DNA of 32,155 bases from Verrucomicrobiia bacterium (GTDB lineage: Bacteria; Verrucomicrobiota; Verrucomicrobiia; JABWAM01). Below the pieces are notes generated by a model. It saw only the letters and a list, made by a program, of their open reading frames with translations. It ran no database searches and was not told where the DNA came from. Below, in pieces: positions 1 to 8,221 of the stretch; position 1 is the stretch's first letter, and each line of letters opens with the position of its first letter. The stretch lies in the NCBI GenBank assembly GCA_013360985.1, contig JABWAM010000003.1, forward strand, positions 1-32,155, in the 5' to 3' direction. Position numbers and translations under genes: made by a program.

Positions 1-239
1 TCGGCCTCGGGCATGTCCTCCTCGAATGGCGGATCTGGCGCGAGATCCGCTATCCTCTCGGCGTCGTTTTCCTGCCTCCCGTGCTCCTGGCGGGCGGAGC
101 GGTCGCCCTCAGGTTTGTCATGGGGGATACCCTGCCGTTCGCGGGCAGGTTCGCGCTCGCGGGAACGTACGCGGCCCTCGCGGCGTGGGAATGGCTCGCC
201 GGCCGCCGAAGGTTTCTGCCGTCGCCATCCGCCATTTGA
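1..239 (+). CDS. C-terminal fragment of a membrane protein, probably a polysaccharide flippase
   Basis: An open frame enters from the left edge (frame beginning at base 3) and stops with TGA at 237-239. About 78 residues are visible, with two hydrophobic stretches, roughly residues 19-41 and 49-67, separated by a short polar turn and followed by a basic tail. That fits the last membrane segments of a polytopic inner-membrane protein. It lies directly upstream of a sugar-nucleotidyltransferase and near glycosyltransferases, so a Wzx-type flippase or an O-antigen polymerase/ligase is likely. No diagnostic motif is present in the fragment, so the family is an inference from context. The two other frames here also stay open but give basic, arginine-rich, low-complexity products. 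Confidence 0.55.
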   Translation, partial: GLGHVLLEWRIWREIRYPLGVVFLPPVLLAGGAVALRFVMGDTLPFAGRFALAGTYAALAAWEWLAGRRRFLPSPSAI

Positions 240-270
240 AGGCTCCGCGCCGTTCCCCTTTCCCATCTCC

Positions 271-1041
271 ATGAAAGCTTTCCTCCTCGCCGCCGGCCTC
301 GGGTCGCGGCTGCGGCCGCTGACGGATCGCACCCCGAAATGTCTGCTTCCCATCGGCGGACGCCCGATGCTGCAGATCTGGCTGGAGCAGATGGGGAGTT
401 GGGGCGTCACCGACGTGCTCGTGAACACGCACCACCTCTGGGAGCAGGTGGAGGCTTTCGCATCGACCTGGCGGGGAAAGGCGAAGCTCCATCTCGCCCA
501 CGAGCCCGATCTCTTGGGAAGCGCCGGCACTCTGCGCGCGAACCGCGCCTTCGTAGAGGGCGAGGAGAGCTTCCTCGTCCTTTACGCGGACAACCTCACC
601 GCATTCCGCGCCACGCTCTTGCTGGAACGCCTCGACGCGGAACGGGAGCGCTCGCCGCTTGCGGCGATGGCCCTCTTTCGCAGCCCGCGCCCGAAAGACT
701 GCGGGATCGCCGCGCTCGATGCCGAAGGCTGGGTCACCCGCTTCGCCGAAAAGCCGCGCGAGCCGAAGTCCGACCTCGCGAACGCGGGCATCTACGCCTT
801 CGCCGCCGGCGCGCTCGACCTGATTCCCGAGAAGGCCGTCGCCGACATCGGCCACGACCTCATCCCGCGCCTCGTCCCGAGGATCGTGGGCGTAGAGATG
901 AAGGAGCGCCTTCTCGATATCGGGAGCACGGCAGCCTACCTCGAGGTCCGGGACGCTTCGTTCGAGGAATGGGCGAACGCGTCGATTTCCTCGGCGACGA
1001 GCCAGACCGGTCGTGCGGCAGCCTCCTCGAAGGTCCGGTAA
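271..1041 (+). CDS. Sugar-phosphate nucleotidyltransferase (NTP_transferase family)
   Basis: A 256-residue protein starting at ATG 271. The frame is open further upstream, but family homology begins exactly at this Met. The signature GLGSRLRPLT is at residues 9-18, followed by PKCLLPIGGRPML (22-34), which contains the conserved substrate-binding Lys23. A GSAGTLR-type loop and an ADN metal/nucleotide motif follow. This is the GT-A-like fold of mannose-1-phosphate guanylyltransferase and glucose-1-phosphate thymidylyl/uridylyltransferases. It should activate a sugar-1-phosphate for the surrounding polysaccharide pathway. No C-terminal beta-helix is present, so it is the short single-domain form. 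No clear ribosome-binding site precedes it. The last ~35 codons overlap the convergent glycosyltransferase by 106 bp. The nucleotide and sugar specificity cannot be read from sequence. Confidence 0.88.
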   Translation: MKAFLLAAGLGSRLRPLTDRTPKCLLPIGGRPMLQIWLEQMGSWGVTDVLVNTHHLWEQVEAFASTWRGKAKLHLAHEPDLLGSAGTLRANRAFVEGEESFLVLYADNLTAFRATLLLERLDAERERSPLAAMALFRSPRPKDCGIAALDAEGWVTRFAEKPREPKSDLANAGIYAFAAGALDLIPEKAVADIGHDLIPRLVPRIVGVEMKERLLDIGSTAAYLEVRDASFEEWANASISSATSQTGRAAASSKVR

Positions 1042-1883
1042 AGATATTCGCCGAGCAGGGCGGTACTCAGAAGCTGGGCGCCCAGGAGGATCGCCCCGGC
1101 GGACAATACCAGTCCAGTAGTTGACCCGCCATCAGTCAGCGCCCAGATGAGGCTTGCGAGGCCCGCCAATCCTACGAACAGCCCGAGGGGAAGGCAGAGC
1201 CGCAGCGGCCGCGCGCTGTATGCGAAAATTCCATTCGCGAAGAGCTGCACCTTTTTCGCGAGCGTCCACTTGGAGCGCCCAAACGAACGAGGCGGGCGGT
1301 CGTACTCGAGGACCCGTTGGCGAAAGCCCAGATTCATCAAGAGGCTCAGGATCGAAACATTCCGTCCGCTCTGGCGGTTGACGGCCTCAATGGCCGGGCG
1401 GCGCGCCATAAAAACGTCGATGCCGCCCGGCGGCATTCGCTGTGGAGTGAGACAGTTCATCGCCGCATAAAACGAGCGGGCAAAGAAACGGTCCACGGCC
1501 CCGTCCGCGCGACGTCGTCGGGCGCCGAACACGAGGTCGGCGCCCTCCCGGCAGGCTTCGAGGAAGCGCGGGATGAGATCCACCGGAGTTTGCAAATCGG
1601 CGGCGAGGTTCATCGCGTATTTTCCGCGAGCCGCGCGCAGGGCGGCGAGCAGGGCTGCATGATTGCCGTAGTTTCTTGCCAAACGCACCCCGCGCACGCG
1701 CGAGTCCGAAGCCGCGAGAGACTTCACCGCCTCCCAGGAACCGTCGGTCGAGCCGTCGTCCACGAGAAGAAGTTCCCACTCCACCTGGGGGAGGCGCTCC
1801 ATGGCCGCAGTCACCGCGCGGTGGAGCCGCGGAAGGTTTTCGGCCTCGTTGAGAAGGCCGACCATCAGAGAGAGCTCGATCAT
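936..1883 (-). CDS. GT2 glycosyltransferase, GtrB/ArnC-like polyprenyl-phosphate sugar transferase
   Basis: A 315-residue protein. The N-terminal GT-A domain shows the nucleotide-binding VDDGSTDGS (residues 41-49), the NYGN motif near 71 and the ADLQTP acceptor/metal motif at 95-100. Two hydrophobic segments near residues 230-250 and 256-278 form the membrane anchor typical of DPM1/GtrB/ArnC enzymes. These load a sugar from an NDP donor onto undecaprenyl phosphate at the inner membrane face. It is the last gene of the minus-strand operon. Its ATG overlaps the stop of the upstream acyltransferase gene (ATGA at 1880-1883), which indicates translational coupling. The C-terminal tail overlaps the convergent nucleotidyltransferase. 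The sugar transferred is unknown. Confidence 0.9.
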   Translation of the reverse strand: MIELSLMVGLLNEAENLPRLHRAVTAAMERLPQVEWELLLVDDGSTDGSWEAVKSLAASDSRVRGVRLARNYGNHAALLAALRAARGKYAMNLAADLQTPVDLIPRFLEACREGADLVFGARRRRADGAVDRFFARSFYAAMNCLTPQRMPPGGIDVFMARRPAIEAVNRQSGRNVSILSLLMNLGFRQRVLEYDRPPRSFGRSKWTLAKKVQLFANGIFAYSARPLRLCLPLGLFVGLAGLASLIWALTDGGSTTGLVLSAGAILLGAQLLSTALLGEYLYRTFEEAAARPVWLVAEEIDAFAHSSNEASRTSR

Positions 1884-2587
1884 GGGCGTGCGGGTTGCGT
1901 GTGATCGCGCAGGATGAAGGACTTTCGCCGTTCGTCAGGGGTCCGGATCCTCATCACGCGCGCCGGGACGCCGGCCACGACGGCTCCGTCCGGGACGTCG
2001 TCAACGACGACCGCGCCGGCTCCGACCACCACATCCTCGCCGACCTTCCGACAAACGACGCTCGCTCCGGCGCCGATGAAGGCGCCCTGTCCGACTTCGA
2101 CGGCAGCGCAGAAAACGGCGCCCGGCCCGAGGTAGACGTTGTCGCCGAGAACGCATTCGTGTTCGACCACGCCATTCGAATAAAGAACGCAGTTGGCGCC
2201 CAGGCGGGCGAACGCGTGGACGACCGCGCCCGGACAGATGATCGCGCCGGGACCGATCTCCGCTCGCGTGTTCACATGGGCTGCGGGCGAGAGGGCGCTG
2301 GGGGTCTCGAGCCCCAGAGAGCGGAGGCGGGAAAAAACGGACGCACGCACGGGCATGTGATTGCAACTCACGCCGACCAGCGCGCCCTGCACGCGCCCTT
2401 CCGCGGCGAGTTTCTCGATGTGGACGAGGGGGGTGAACACGGGAAGCCCGAGCAGCGTGGATCCCTTGAGCGCATCGTTGTCGTCGAGGAAACAGGTCGC
2501 TTTCCATCGACCGACAAGAGCGTCGGCGACGGTGGCGCAGACCACCTTGCCGTGCTCGCGAGCGCCGAGGATGGCGAGCGCTTTCAT
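1880..2587 (-). CDS. NeuD-like sugar O-/N-acyltransferase (left-handed beta-helix)
   Basis: A 235-residue protein starting at ATG 2587. The open frame continues upstream, but conserved sequence begins at MKALAILGA. The N-terminal part is a Rossmann-like PglD/NeuD substrate-binding domain. From about residue 100 hexapeptide repeats form a left-handed beta-helix (for example IGPGAIICPGA and LGDNVYLGPGA). A VVEHECVLGD segment carries the His expected to act as catalytic base, and the end VVAGVPARV is typical of the family. It should transfer an acetyl or other acyl group from acyl-CoA to a sugar or NDP-sugar. Start and stop overlap the neighbouring genes by 4 bp on both sides, so it is tightly coupled to the carbamoyltransferase and the glycosyltransferase. 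Donor and acceptor are unknown. Confidence 0.88.
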   Translation of the reverse strand: MKALAILGAREHGKVVCATVADALVGRWKATCFLDDNDALKGSTLLGLPVFTPLVHIEKLAAEGRVQGALVGVSCNHMPVRASVFSRLRSLGLETPSALSPAAHVNTRAEIGPGAIICPGAVVHAFARLGANCVLYSNGVVEHECVLGDNVYLGPGAVFCAAVEVGQGAFIGAGASVVCRKVGEDVVVGAGAVVVDDVPDGAVVAGVPARVMRIRTPDERRKSFILRDHTQPARP

Positions 2588-4209
2588 GGGCGTTTTTTCT
2601 CGATCACCCGTTTTCCGAGGAACAGGGCGTCCAAACCGGAGCCGTAGAAAGTCGAAATCGCCTGGTTGGGATTCTCGACGATGGGTTGGCCGCGAATGTT
2701 GAAACTGGTATTCAAGACCACGGGAACGCCGGTGCGGCGCCCCAGTTCGGCCAGGAATCGATGGTAAAGAGGTTCGGCCTCGGCGCGGACGGTCTGCACG
2801 CGCGCGGTATTGTCCGCGTGGGTGACCGCCGGGATCCGCGCCCGGGCTTGCGCCCGGACGCCGAAAGTTCGGGTCATGAAAGGCGATTCGACAGGTCTTT
2901 CGAAGAAATCCCCCGCGTTCTCCAAGAGGACCGACGGAGCGAAGGGACGAAATCCTTCGCGGAATTTCACGACTGCGTTGACGCGATCCTTCATCTCCGC
3001 GAGGCGCGGGTCGGCGAGGATGGAACGATGTCCGAGGGCGCGCGCTCCGTACTCCATGCGCCCCTGGTGCCACCCGACGATCTTCCCCTCGGCGACCATG
3101 CGGGCCGCTTCGGCGGCGGGGTCGGGGCATTCCCGCGAAGGGGAACCAACTTCCGAAAGGGCCTTCGCGATCTCCAGTTCGCCGTACTCAGGACCCATTG
3201 CGGCCGTGGAAAGCGGGGGAGGGAGGGGAAGTCCGCGTTGCCATCCGGCCAGGAGGGCGGCCCCTAAAGCGAGGCCGTTGTCGCCGGCCACCGGAGGGAC
3301 ATGGAGGGCGTCGAAGAGGCCCGCTTCGGCGATCTTCTGGTTGAGCACGCAGTTCATGGCGACGCCGCCGGCGATGCACGCCCGCCGCAAACCGGTCTCT
3401 GCGCGGTAATGCGCGAAGAGGCCGAGGGCGGTTTTCTCGAGGAGCGCCTGCGCGCTGGAGGCCAGGTCCATGTGGCGCGGCCCGATCTCTTCCCAGCGGA
3501 GGCGGGCGGGTCCAAGCCGCTGGAGCAACGCGTGGTTGAACAGCGGCTCCTGGGTGGACAGCGGCGGTTCGCCGGGGCCCGCGCTGCGGAACCCTTCGTC
3601 ATTCAGCTTGTAGTCGGCCTTCGACGGAGACAGGAGCCAGTCGAGCGCAATCGAGGGATGGCCGTAGGACGCGAGCCCCATCACCTTGTATTCGTCCTCG
3701 CCGAAATCAAACCCGAGGTGTTGGGTGATCGTCGCGTAGAAAAGCCCCAGCGACTGGGGAAAGGGCCAGCGCCGCAGGGACCGAAGCCCTCGGCGGTCCG
3801 CAGCCGAGACCGTTGTGGCCACGCCATCACCGCTGTAGTCATAGGTGACGACAAGCGCCTCGTCGAAACCACTTCCGAGGAAGGCCGCGGCGGCGTGCGC
3901 CTCGTGGTGATCGCACAGCTCGATCTTCGGCGCGTGCCCGTGGACAAAGAGGAAATACTCGCGAAGGCGGGCCTCGATGTTTCGATACGTGATTCCGGGA
4001 AAGACGACGAGATCAATGTCCTGGATGCGCAGGCCGCCCGCGCGGAGACAGTAACGGATCGCGTGGGTGGGAAGGTTCCCGGGCGCATGCTTGACGCGCG
4101 TGAAGCGCTCCTCCTCGGCGGCGGCGACAACCTGTCCGTCCACCGCGAGCGTCGCGGCGGCGTCCCAATTGCCCATGCGCACCCCTCCGCAAATTCCGAG
4201 GATCCTCAT
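2584..4209 (-). CDS. O-carbamoyltransferase, NodU/CmcH/TobZ family
   Basis: A 541-residue protein starting at ATG 4209. The N-terminal ASKHA-type domain begins MRILGICGG, followed by EEERFTRVKH, the metal/substrate motif DHHEAHAAAAF and the phosphate-loop-like DYSGDGVATT. Then come GGVAMNCVLNQ and, in the C-terminal YrdC-like lobe, MEYGARALGHRSILADPR, FRPFAPSVL and VVLNTSFNIRGQPIVENP. All are hallmarks of enzymes that make carbamoyl-adenylate from carbamoyl phosphate and ATP and pass the carbamoyl group to a hydroxyl. Known members act on Nod factors, cephalosporins and tobramycin. Here the genes around it suggest a surface-glycan sugar as acceptor. Length is slightly below the usual ~550-600 residues. 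It sits 13 bp after the deacetylase gene and overlaps the next gene by 4 bp. Confidence 0.93.
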   Translation of the reverse strand: MRILGICGGVRMGNWDAAATLAVDGQVVAAAEEERFTRVKHAPGNLPTHAIRYCLRAGGLRIQDIDLVVFPGITYRNIEARLREYFLFVHGHAPKIELCDHHEAHAAAAFLGSGFDEALVVTYDYSGDGVATTVSAADRRGLRSLRRWPFPQSLGLFYATITQHLGFDFGEDEYKVMGLASYGHPSIALDWLLSPSKADYKLNDEGFRSAGPGEPPLSTQEPLFNHALLQRLGPARLRWEEIGPRHMDLASSAQALLEKTALGLFAHYRAETGLRRACIAGGVAMNCVLNQKIAEAGLFDALHVPPVAGDNGLALGAALLAGWQRGLPLPPPLSTAAMGPEYGELEIAKALSEVGSPSRECPDPAAEAARMVAEGKIVGWHQGRMEYGARALGHRSILADPRLAEMKDRVNAVVKFREGFRPFAPSVLLENAGDFFERPVESPFMTRTFGVRAQARARIPAVTHADNTARVQTVRAEAEPLYHRFLAELGRRTGVPVVLNTSFNIRGQPIVENPNQAISTFYGSGLDALFLGKRVIEKKRP

Positions 4210-4222
4210 CAGGGGCAGGATG

Positions 4223-4972
4223 CTACCGCCGGGAGGCGGTCCCTGTCGAGAGAGGCCAATTCCACAACGCGTCGGAGGCGTCGCAATCGAGAAGCTCCAC
4301 GGTTTCGCGAAGAGTGACGCTGCGCCAGCGACCGGCGGCTGCGGCGTCGAGCAGTTCTCCAAAAAGCGCGGCCACGCCCGGTCCCTTGCGTCGGAGCGCA
4401 GCCAGCTTTGCCGGCTCATGATAACAGGCTTTGGCCTTCTCGTAATCGGCGAGCGTGGAGGCGTTCACGAACCAGGGGATTGGGTGGAAATCCACCACTA
4501 AAAGAGGCTGAATGGAGGGAAGGGACGCCGCCCGGAAGCCTCCCGGATGGCGCGACGGGACGCAGAGGTGAAAGAAATCCATGTAATGAACCGGGATTTC
4601 CCAAAGCCCTGTCTCGCGGCGGAAGGGGGCAACCGCTTGTCCAGGGACAAAGAGGTTGCTCTGATAACGGATGCCCCATCCCGGCAGGAGGCGCACCAAG
4701 CGCGTGTCGGAGTGCAGCGAATGCGAGCGCAGCCCCACGGCGTGGGGATGCCGCCGTCGCAGCTTCTCGAAAGTCGGGATCCAGTCCGATTCCCCGTGAA
4801 AATTCGGGTGAAGGGCCATCTCATGCGAGCTGTTGATTTCCAACTCCGGCGTGTCGGTGCAAAAGAGCGTGGCGCGCACGCCGCGCTTTTCCACTTCCGC
4901 CAGCATCTCGTGGACGATCGGGGCGGGCGCCCACTCGACATCGATGGTCAGCGCCAGGAGAGGAGCGGGCAT
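4223..4972 (-). CDS. Polysaccharide-deacetylase-like protein (NodB-fold, WbmS-like)
   Basis: A 249-residue soluble protein. It opens with LLALTIDVEWAP, which matches the first beta strand and catalytic Asp of the CE4/NodB fold. RGVRATLFCTDTPE follows, then HEMALHPNFHGES, where HEMALH/HPNF resembles the metal-binding HxxxH motif region, then VGLRSHSLHSD and VDFHPIPW late in the chain. This pattern fits divergent polysaccharide deacetylases of the kind called WbmS in O-antigen clusters. It probably removes or remodels N-acyl groups on a glycan precursor, but its substrate is unknown and it may not be a true deacetylase. It lies between a NeuD-like gene (4 bp upstream) and the carbamoyltransferase (13 bp downstream), clearly in one operon. 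Confidence 0.75.
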   Translation of the reverse strand: MPAPLLALTIDVEWAPAPIVHEMLAEVEKRGVRATLFCTDTPELEINSSHEMALHPNFHGESDWIPTFEKLRRRHPHAVGLRSHSLHSDTRLVRLLPGWGIRYQSNLFVPGQAVAPFRRETGLWEIPVHYMDFFHLCVPSRHPGGFRAASLPSIQPLLVVDFHPIPWFVNASTLADYEKAKACYHEPAKLAALRRKGPGVAALFGELLDAAAAGRWRSVTLRETVELLDCDASDALWNWPLSTGTASRR

Positions 4973-4976
4973 GGGA

Positions 4977-5624
4977 TCAAACGGACCGTAGACGGCGAGC
5001 GGGGTTGCCCACCCAGACCTCGCCGGGGGGTACGTCCTTGAGGACCACGGCGCCGATGCCGATCAGGGCGCCTTCACCGATGCGCACGCCCTCCCGCACC
5101 CGGCATCCGGAACCCAGATAGGCGTTGCGACCGATCCGTACGCCGCCGGAGAGTAGCGCTCCGGTCGCGAGGACCGCGAAGTCTTCGATCACCGAGTCGT
5201 GGGAAATTACGCAGTTCTGCAGCGCCATGATATGGCTGCCCAGGCGTGCGGCGGCGCCGACCGCGCCGTTCGCCAACACCACCGTGCCCCGCCCAAACCG
5301 CGCCGACGCGGAAATCGTCGCGCGCGGATCCAGGATGGTCAGAAAGGCGTCCGCGGGCGCGCCGGTTCGCGCGACAATCCCCGGTTTGGCCGGATAACTG
5401 GTCGGCGACCCGATGGCGTTCACGAAGCAATCGTCCGCGAAATCCTTCGCGGCTGCGATGGGCCCCAATACGGGAAGTCCATCCACGATGTTCCCTTGAG
5501 GGATCGCGTCGTCGAGGAATCCTCGAGCCTCGGGCGTGGAGGGATCGGCGTTCCGAGCGCGCCGCAAGGCTTCCAGCACGTCCCGGGCGTTGCCATTGAC
5601 ACCGAGGATGCAAACACGCTTCAT
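4977..5624 (-). CDS. Second NeuD-like acyltransferase
   Basis: A 215-residue protein, first gene of the minus-strand operon. The N-terminus KRVCILGVNGNARDVLEAL is the Rossmann-type PglD/NeuD start, with FLDD and INAIGS-like segments following. From about residue 100 the hexapeptide beta-helix begins (ISASARFGRGTVVLANGA), and NCVISHDSVIEDF supplies the expected catalytic His. It ends VWVGNPARRL, the usual family C-terminus. It is a paralogue of the acyltransferase at 1880-2587 but clearly diverged, so the two probably modify different sugars or positions. Its start lies only about 30 bp from the likely start of the divergent oxidoreductase gene, so both operons must share a very short promoter region. 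Confidence 0.87.
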   Translation of the reverse strand: MKRVCILGVNGNARDVLEALRRARNADPSTPEARGFLDDAIPQGNIVDGLPVLGPIAAAKDFADDCFVNAIGSPTSYPAKPGIVARTGAPADAFLTILDPRATISASARFGRGTVVLANGAVGAAARLGSHIMALQNCVISHDSVIEDFAVLATGALLSGGVRIGRNAYLGSGCRVREGVRIGEGALIGIGAVVLKDVPPGEVWVGNPARRLRSV

Positions 5625-5655
5625 TGCGGGTCATCTCACCGTCGCCGCTCTCCAT

Positions 5656-6705
5656 TTGAAAGCAGAAAAGCCATCCCCCACGGCCTCGCGGATTCGCGTC
5701 GGGATCGCCGGACTCGGCCACTGGGGCCCCAATCACGCCCGCACCTTCGGCCGCCTTGCAGATCTGGCGGCGATCTGCGACCGCAGCCCGGGGCGTCTCG
5801 CTCAAGTGGGCGCGCTCTTCCCCGGAGTCGCCCGCTACCGGGAATTCGAGGAGATGCTCGATCGCGCGCGTTTGGATGCCGTCATCATCGCGACGCCGAC
5901 TTCTTCCCACGAAGGGTTGGTCGCGGCGACGTTGCGCCGCGGGCTTCATGTTCTTTGTGAAAAACCGCTGGCCCTTCGGGCTGCGGACGCCGCGCGCCTG
6001 GCCTCAGACGCGCGGCGACGTCGGCAGATCCTGATGGTGGGCCACACCTTTCTCTTCAACAGCGGCATCCGCCATCTACGCGGCCTGCTTCGCGCGAAGA
6101 ACCTTGGGCGGATCTATTATCTCCATTCCAAGCGGACGCACTATGGGCTGTTCCGTCCCGACGTGAGCGCGATCTGGGATCTCGCGTCGCACGATGTGGC
6201 GATTTTCAACTACCTCCTCGATTCTCGGCCTACCGAGGTCTCTGCCGTCGGGTTCGACTGGCTGCGGCGGGAACTTCATGACCTCGGCTTCATCACGTTC
6301 CGTTATCCGGGCGGGATCGCGGCACACATCCACGTCGGCTGGCTCGATCCCAAGAAGGTCCGCGAGATCACCGTGGTCGGCGACCGCCGCATGGCGGTGT
6401 GGCAGGACGGCGGCTCCCCGGGTCCCGTGACGCTGTACGACCGTTACGTGGTCCGCGGGCGGCCCCTTGTGCGCGAGTTCGGCGAGTTCCAGCTCCTGCC
6501 GCGCGAGGGGGATATCACGGTGCCCAATCTCCCGCTTGAGGAACCCCTTCTTGTGCAGGCGCGCGAATTCCTTGCCGCGATCTCGGAAGGATCCTCGCCG
6601 CTCTCGGATGGATGCTTCGCTGCCGAGGTGGTGCGCGCGCTTGAGGCGACCGACCGCTCCGTCCGTCTGCATGGCGCGCCCGTCAGGATTCACTCCCGCC
6701 GTTGA
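5656..6705 (+). CDS. Gfo/Idh/MocA-family sugar dehydrogenase (WbpB/WlbA-like)
   Basis: About 349 residues from the proposed TTG start. The N-terminal Rossmann domain has VGIAGLGHWGPNHAR (from residue 15), then the DAVIIATPTSSHEGL and LCEKPLA motifs. The last contains the conserved EKP Lys of the catalytic region. The C-terminal alpha/beta domain contains DLASHDVAIFNYLL, with the His/Asp pair typical of the family. Members such as WbpB/WlbA oxidise the C3 hydroxyl of UDP-GlcNAcA to give a 3-keto sugar for transamination, and the aminotransferase and acetyltransferase downstream support that role. Start choice is uncertain. No ATG or GTG lies between 5625 and the conserved region, so I prefer TTG at 5656. 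ATG 5608 is in frame but would overlap the divergent gene. Confidence 0.88.
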   Translation: MKAEKPSPTASRIRVGIAGLGHWGPNHARTFGRLADLAAICDRSPGRLAQVGALFPGVARYREFEEMLDRARLDAVIIATPTSSHEGLVAATLRRGLHVLCEKPLALRAADAARLASDARRRRQILMVGHTFLFNSGIRHLRGLLRAKNLGRIYYLHSKRTHYGLFRPDVSAIWDLASHDVAIFNYLLDSRPTEVSAVGFDWLRRELHDLGFITFRYPGGIAAHIHVGWLDPKKVREITVVGDRRMAVWQDGGSPGPVTLYDRYVVRGRPLVREFGEFQLLPREGDITVPNLPLEEPLLVQAREFLAAISEGSSPLSDGCFAAEVVRALEATDRSVRLHGAPVRIHSRR

Positions 6706-7244
6706 TGAAACGATTGCCCAAGAAGCCTTTCGTTCACGCCGCCGCGAGGGTGGAAAGCTCCCGGATCGGCGCGCGCACCCGGATCTGGGCTTTCAGCCAT
6801 GTGCAACCGCGCGTGCGCCTGGGCGCCGACTGCAACGTGGGCGAGCACTGCTTTATCGAAAACGGCGTGACGATCGGCGACCGGGTGACCATCAAGAACG
6901 GCGTTTCCCTCTGGGAGGGAATGCGCGTGGGTCACGACGTCTTCATCGGACCGAACGCGACGTTCACCAACGACCTTCGCCCGCGCTCGCCAAGATCCGC
7001 CGCGGGCAAGGGGCGCTATCGCACGAAGGATTGGTTGGCGCGCGTCATTCTCGAGGCGGGGTGCAGCGTCGGGGCGAACGCCACGGTGATCGGCCCGGTG
7101 CGCCTCGGCCGCGGATGCATGGTCGCCGCGGGCGCGGTGGTCACCCGCAACGTCGCTCCGTGTGAACTCGTCGCCGGCAATCCCGCCCGTCGGATCGGCT
7201 GGGTCAACCTCCGCGGAGAACGCGTCGCCCGTCGCCCCCGATGA
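6705..7244 (+). CDS. Hexapeptide N-acetyltransferase, WbpD/WlbB-like
   Basis: A 179-residue protein starting at ATG 6705, which shares one base with the upstream stop (TGATG). Nearly the whole chain consists of left-handed beta-helix repeats (IGARTRIWAFSHVQPRVRLG, CNVGEHCFIENGVTIGDRVT). It continues with IGPNATFTNDLRPRS and ends in CELVAGNPARRIGW. The FTND(L/F)RPR element and the NPARR end are typical of WbpD/WlbB/QdtC enzymes, which N-acetylate the 3-amino group of an NDP-3-amino sugar using acetyl-CoA. Its place directly after the dehydrogenase and two genes before the aminotransferase fits a dehydrogenase-aminotransferase-acetyltransferase pathway. A related copy occurs at 18675-19250 on the other strand. 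Confidence 0.88.
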   Translation: MKRLPKKPFVHAAARVESSRIGARTRIWAFSHVQPRVRLGADCNVGEHCFIENGVTIGDRVTIKNGVSLWEGMRVGHDVFIGPNATFTNDLRPRSPRSAAGKGRYRTKDWLARVILEAGCSVGANATVIGPVRLGRGCMVAAGAVVTRNVAPCELVAGNPARRIGWVNLRGERVARRPR

Positions 7245-8221
7245 ACGCAATCCGCGGCGCGACCTTCCTGATCACCGGCGGCGCGGGCCTCGTCGGCTCG
7301 CATCTCGCGGATCAGTTGCTCGCCGCGGGCGCCGCGAAAGTTCGCGTCCTCGACAACTTCCTCCGCGGCCGCGAGGAGAACCTCGCCGCCGCAGCGGCCA
7401 CTGGCCGCCTCGAACTCCATCGCGGGGACGTGCGGGATGCGGACCTCGTGGATCGCCTCGCCCGGGGTTGCGACGGCGTCTTCCACCAGGCGGCGATGCG
7501 CATCACGCTCTGCGTGGAGCGCCCGCGCGAGTGCCTCGACTCAATGGTGATGGGCTCCCTCAACGTGGTCGAGTCGTGCCTCCGCCACAAGGTGAAGAAG
7601 CTCATCGCGGCCTCCTCGGTGAGCGTCTACGGCCTCGCGGAGGAATTCCCCATCCGCGAGACGCATCACCTCTACGCGAACCGGACGCTCTACGGCGCCG
7701 CCAAAGTCGCCAACGAACAGATGTATCGGGCGTTCGCGGAAATGAACGGTCTGACGTATGTGGCGTTCCGTTACTTCAACGTGTACGGCCCGAGAATGGA
7801 TCGCACCGGTGCGTACACGGAAGTGATGATCCGTTGGCTTTACGCCGCGATGGACGGACAGCGCCCCAAGATTTTCGGGCGCGGCGAACAGTCCATGGAT
7901 TTCGTGCACGTGGAGGACATCGCGCGCGCCAACCTCGCAGCCTGGGAACGCGACGTCACCGACGAAGTCTTCAATGTCTGCACGGGACGCGAGACGAGCT
8001 TGATCGAGCTCTGGCGGATCATCCAGGAGGTCACTGGCGCGCGCGATCTCGAACCCGAGTATCTCCCCGCGCGCACCGTCGGTCCCGTGGGCCGCAGGGT
8101 GGGGGACCCGTCGAAGGCCGAGAGACTCCTCGGTTTCAAGGCGCGCATCCCGCTCGAAGAAGGGATGCGTTCGCTCTCCGCATGGCTGAAGGGCGCGCCC
8201 CGCATGGAGGCGCCTCAATGA
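7241..8221 (+). CDS. NAD-dependent extended SDR nucleotide-sugar epimerase/dehydratase
   Basis: A 326-residue protein. The NAD-binding loop is TGGAGLVGSH (12-21). The active site is SSVSVYG around 125-131, with the catalytic pair Tyr151/Lys155 in LYGAAK. NVYGPRM and GEQSMDFVHVEDIA are standard extended-SDR substrate-domain motifs. This family covers UDP-glucose 4-epimerases, UDP-glucuronate decarboxylases and related NDP-sugar enzymes. It shares a 4-bp ATGA overlap with genes on both sides, so it is part of the same coupled operon and should act on the NDP-amino-sugar made there, for example by inverting C4. The exact reaction cannot be decided from sequence. Confidence 0.88.
   Translation: MNAIRGATFLITGGAGLVGSHLADQLLAAGAAKVRVLDNFLRGREENLAAAAATGRLELHRGDVRDADLVDRLARGCDGVFHQAAMRITLCVERPRECLDSMVMGSLNVVESCLRHKVKKLIAASSVSVYGLAEEFPIRETHHLYANRTLYGAAKVANEQMYRAFAEMNGLTYVAFRYFNVYGPRMDRTGAYTEVMIRWLYAAMDGQRPKIFGRGEQSMDFVHVEDIARANLAAWERDVTDEVFNVCTGRETSLIELWRIIQEVTGARDLEPEYLPARTVGPVGRRVGDPSKAERLLGFKARIPLEEGMRSLSAWLKGAPRMEAPQ

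Noticed and set aside
13-270. N-terminal extension of the nucleotidyltransferase frame to base 13
   Set aside because: The added 86 residues are Arg/Ser-rich with no family features. The nucleotide-binding motif begins right after ATG 271, and another frame encodes a membrane-protein tail here.
7162-8217. Long frame that would make the aminotransferase 718 residues
   Set aside because: The first ~350 residues are Arg/Pro-rich, lie in the wrong frame inside the epimerase gene, and family homology starts at ATG 8218.
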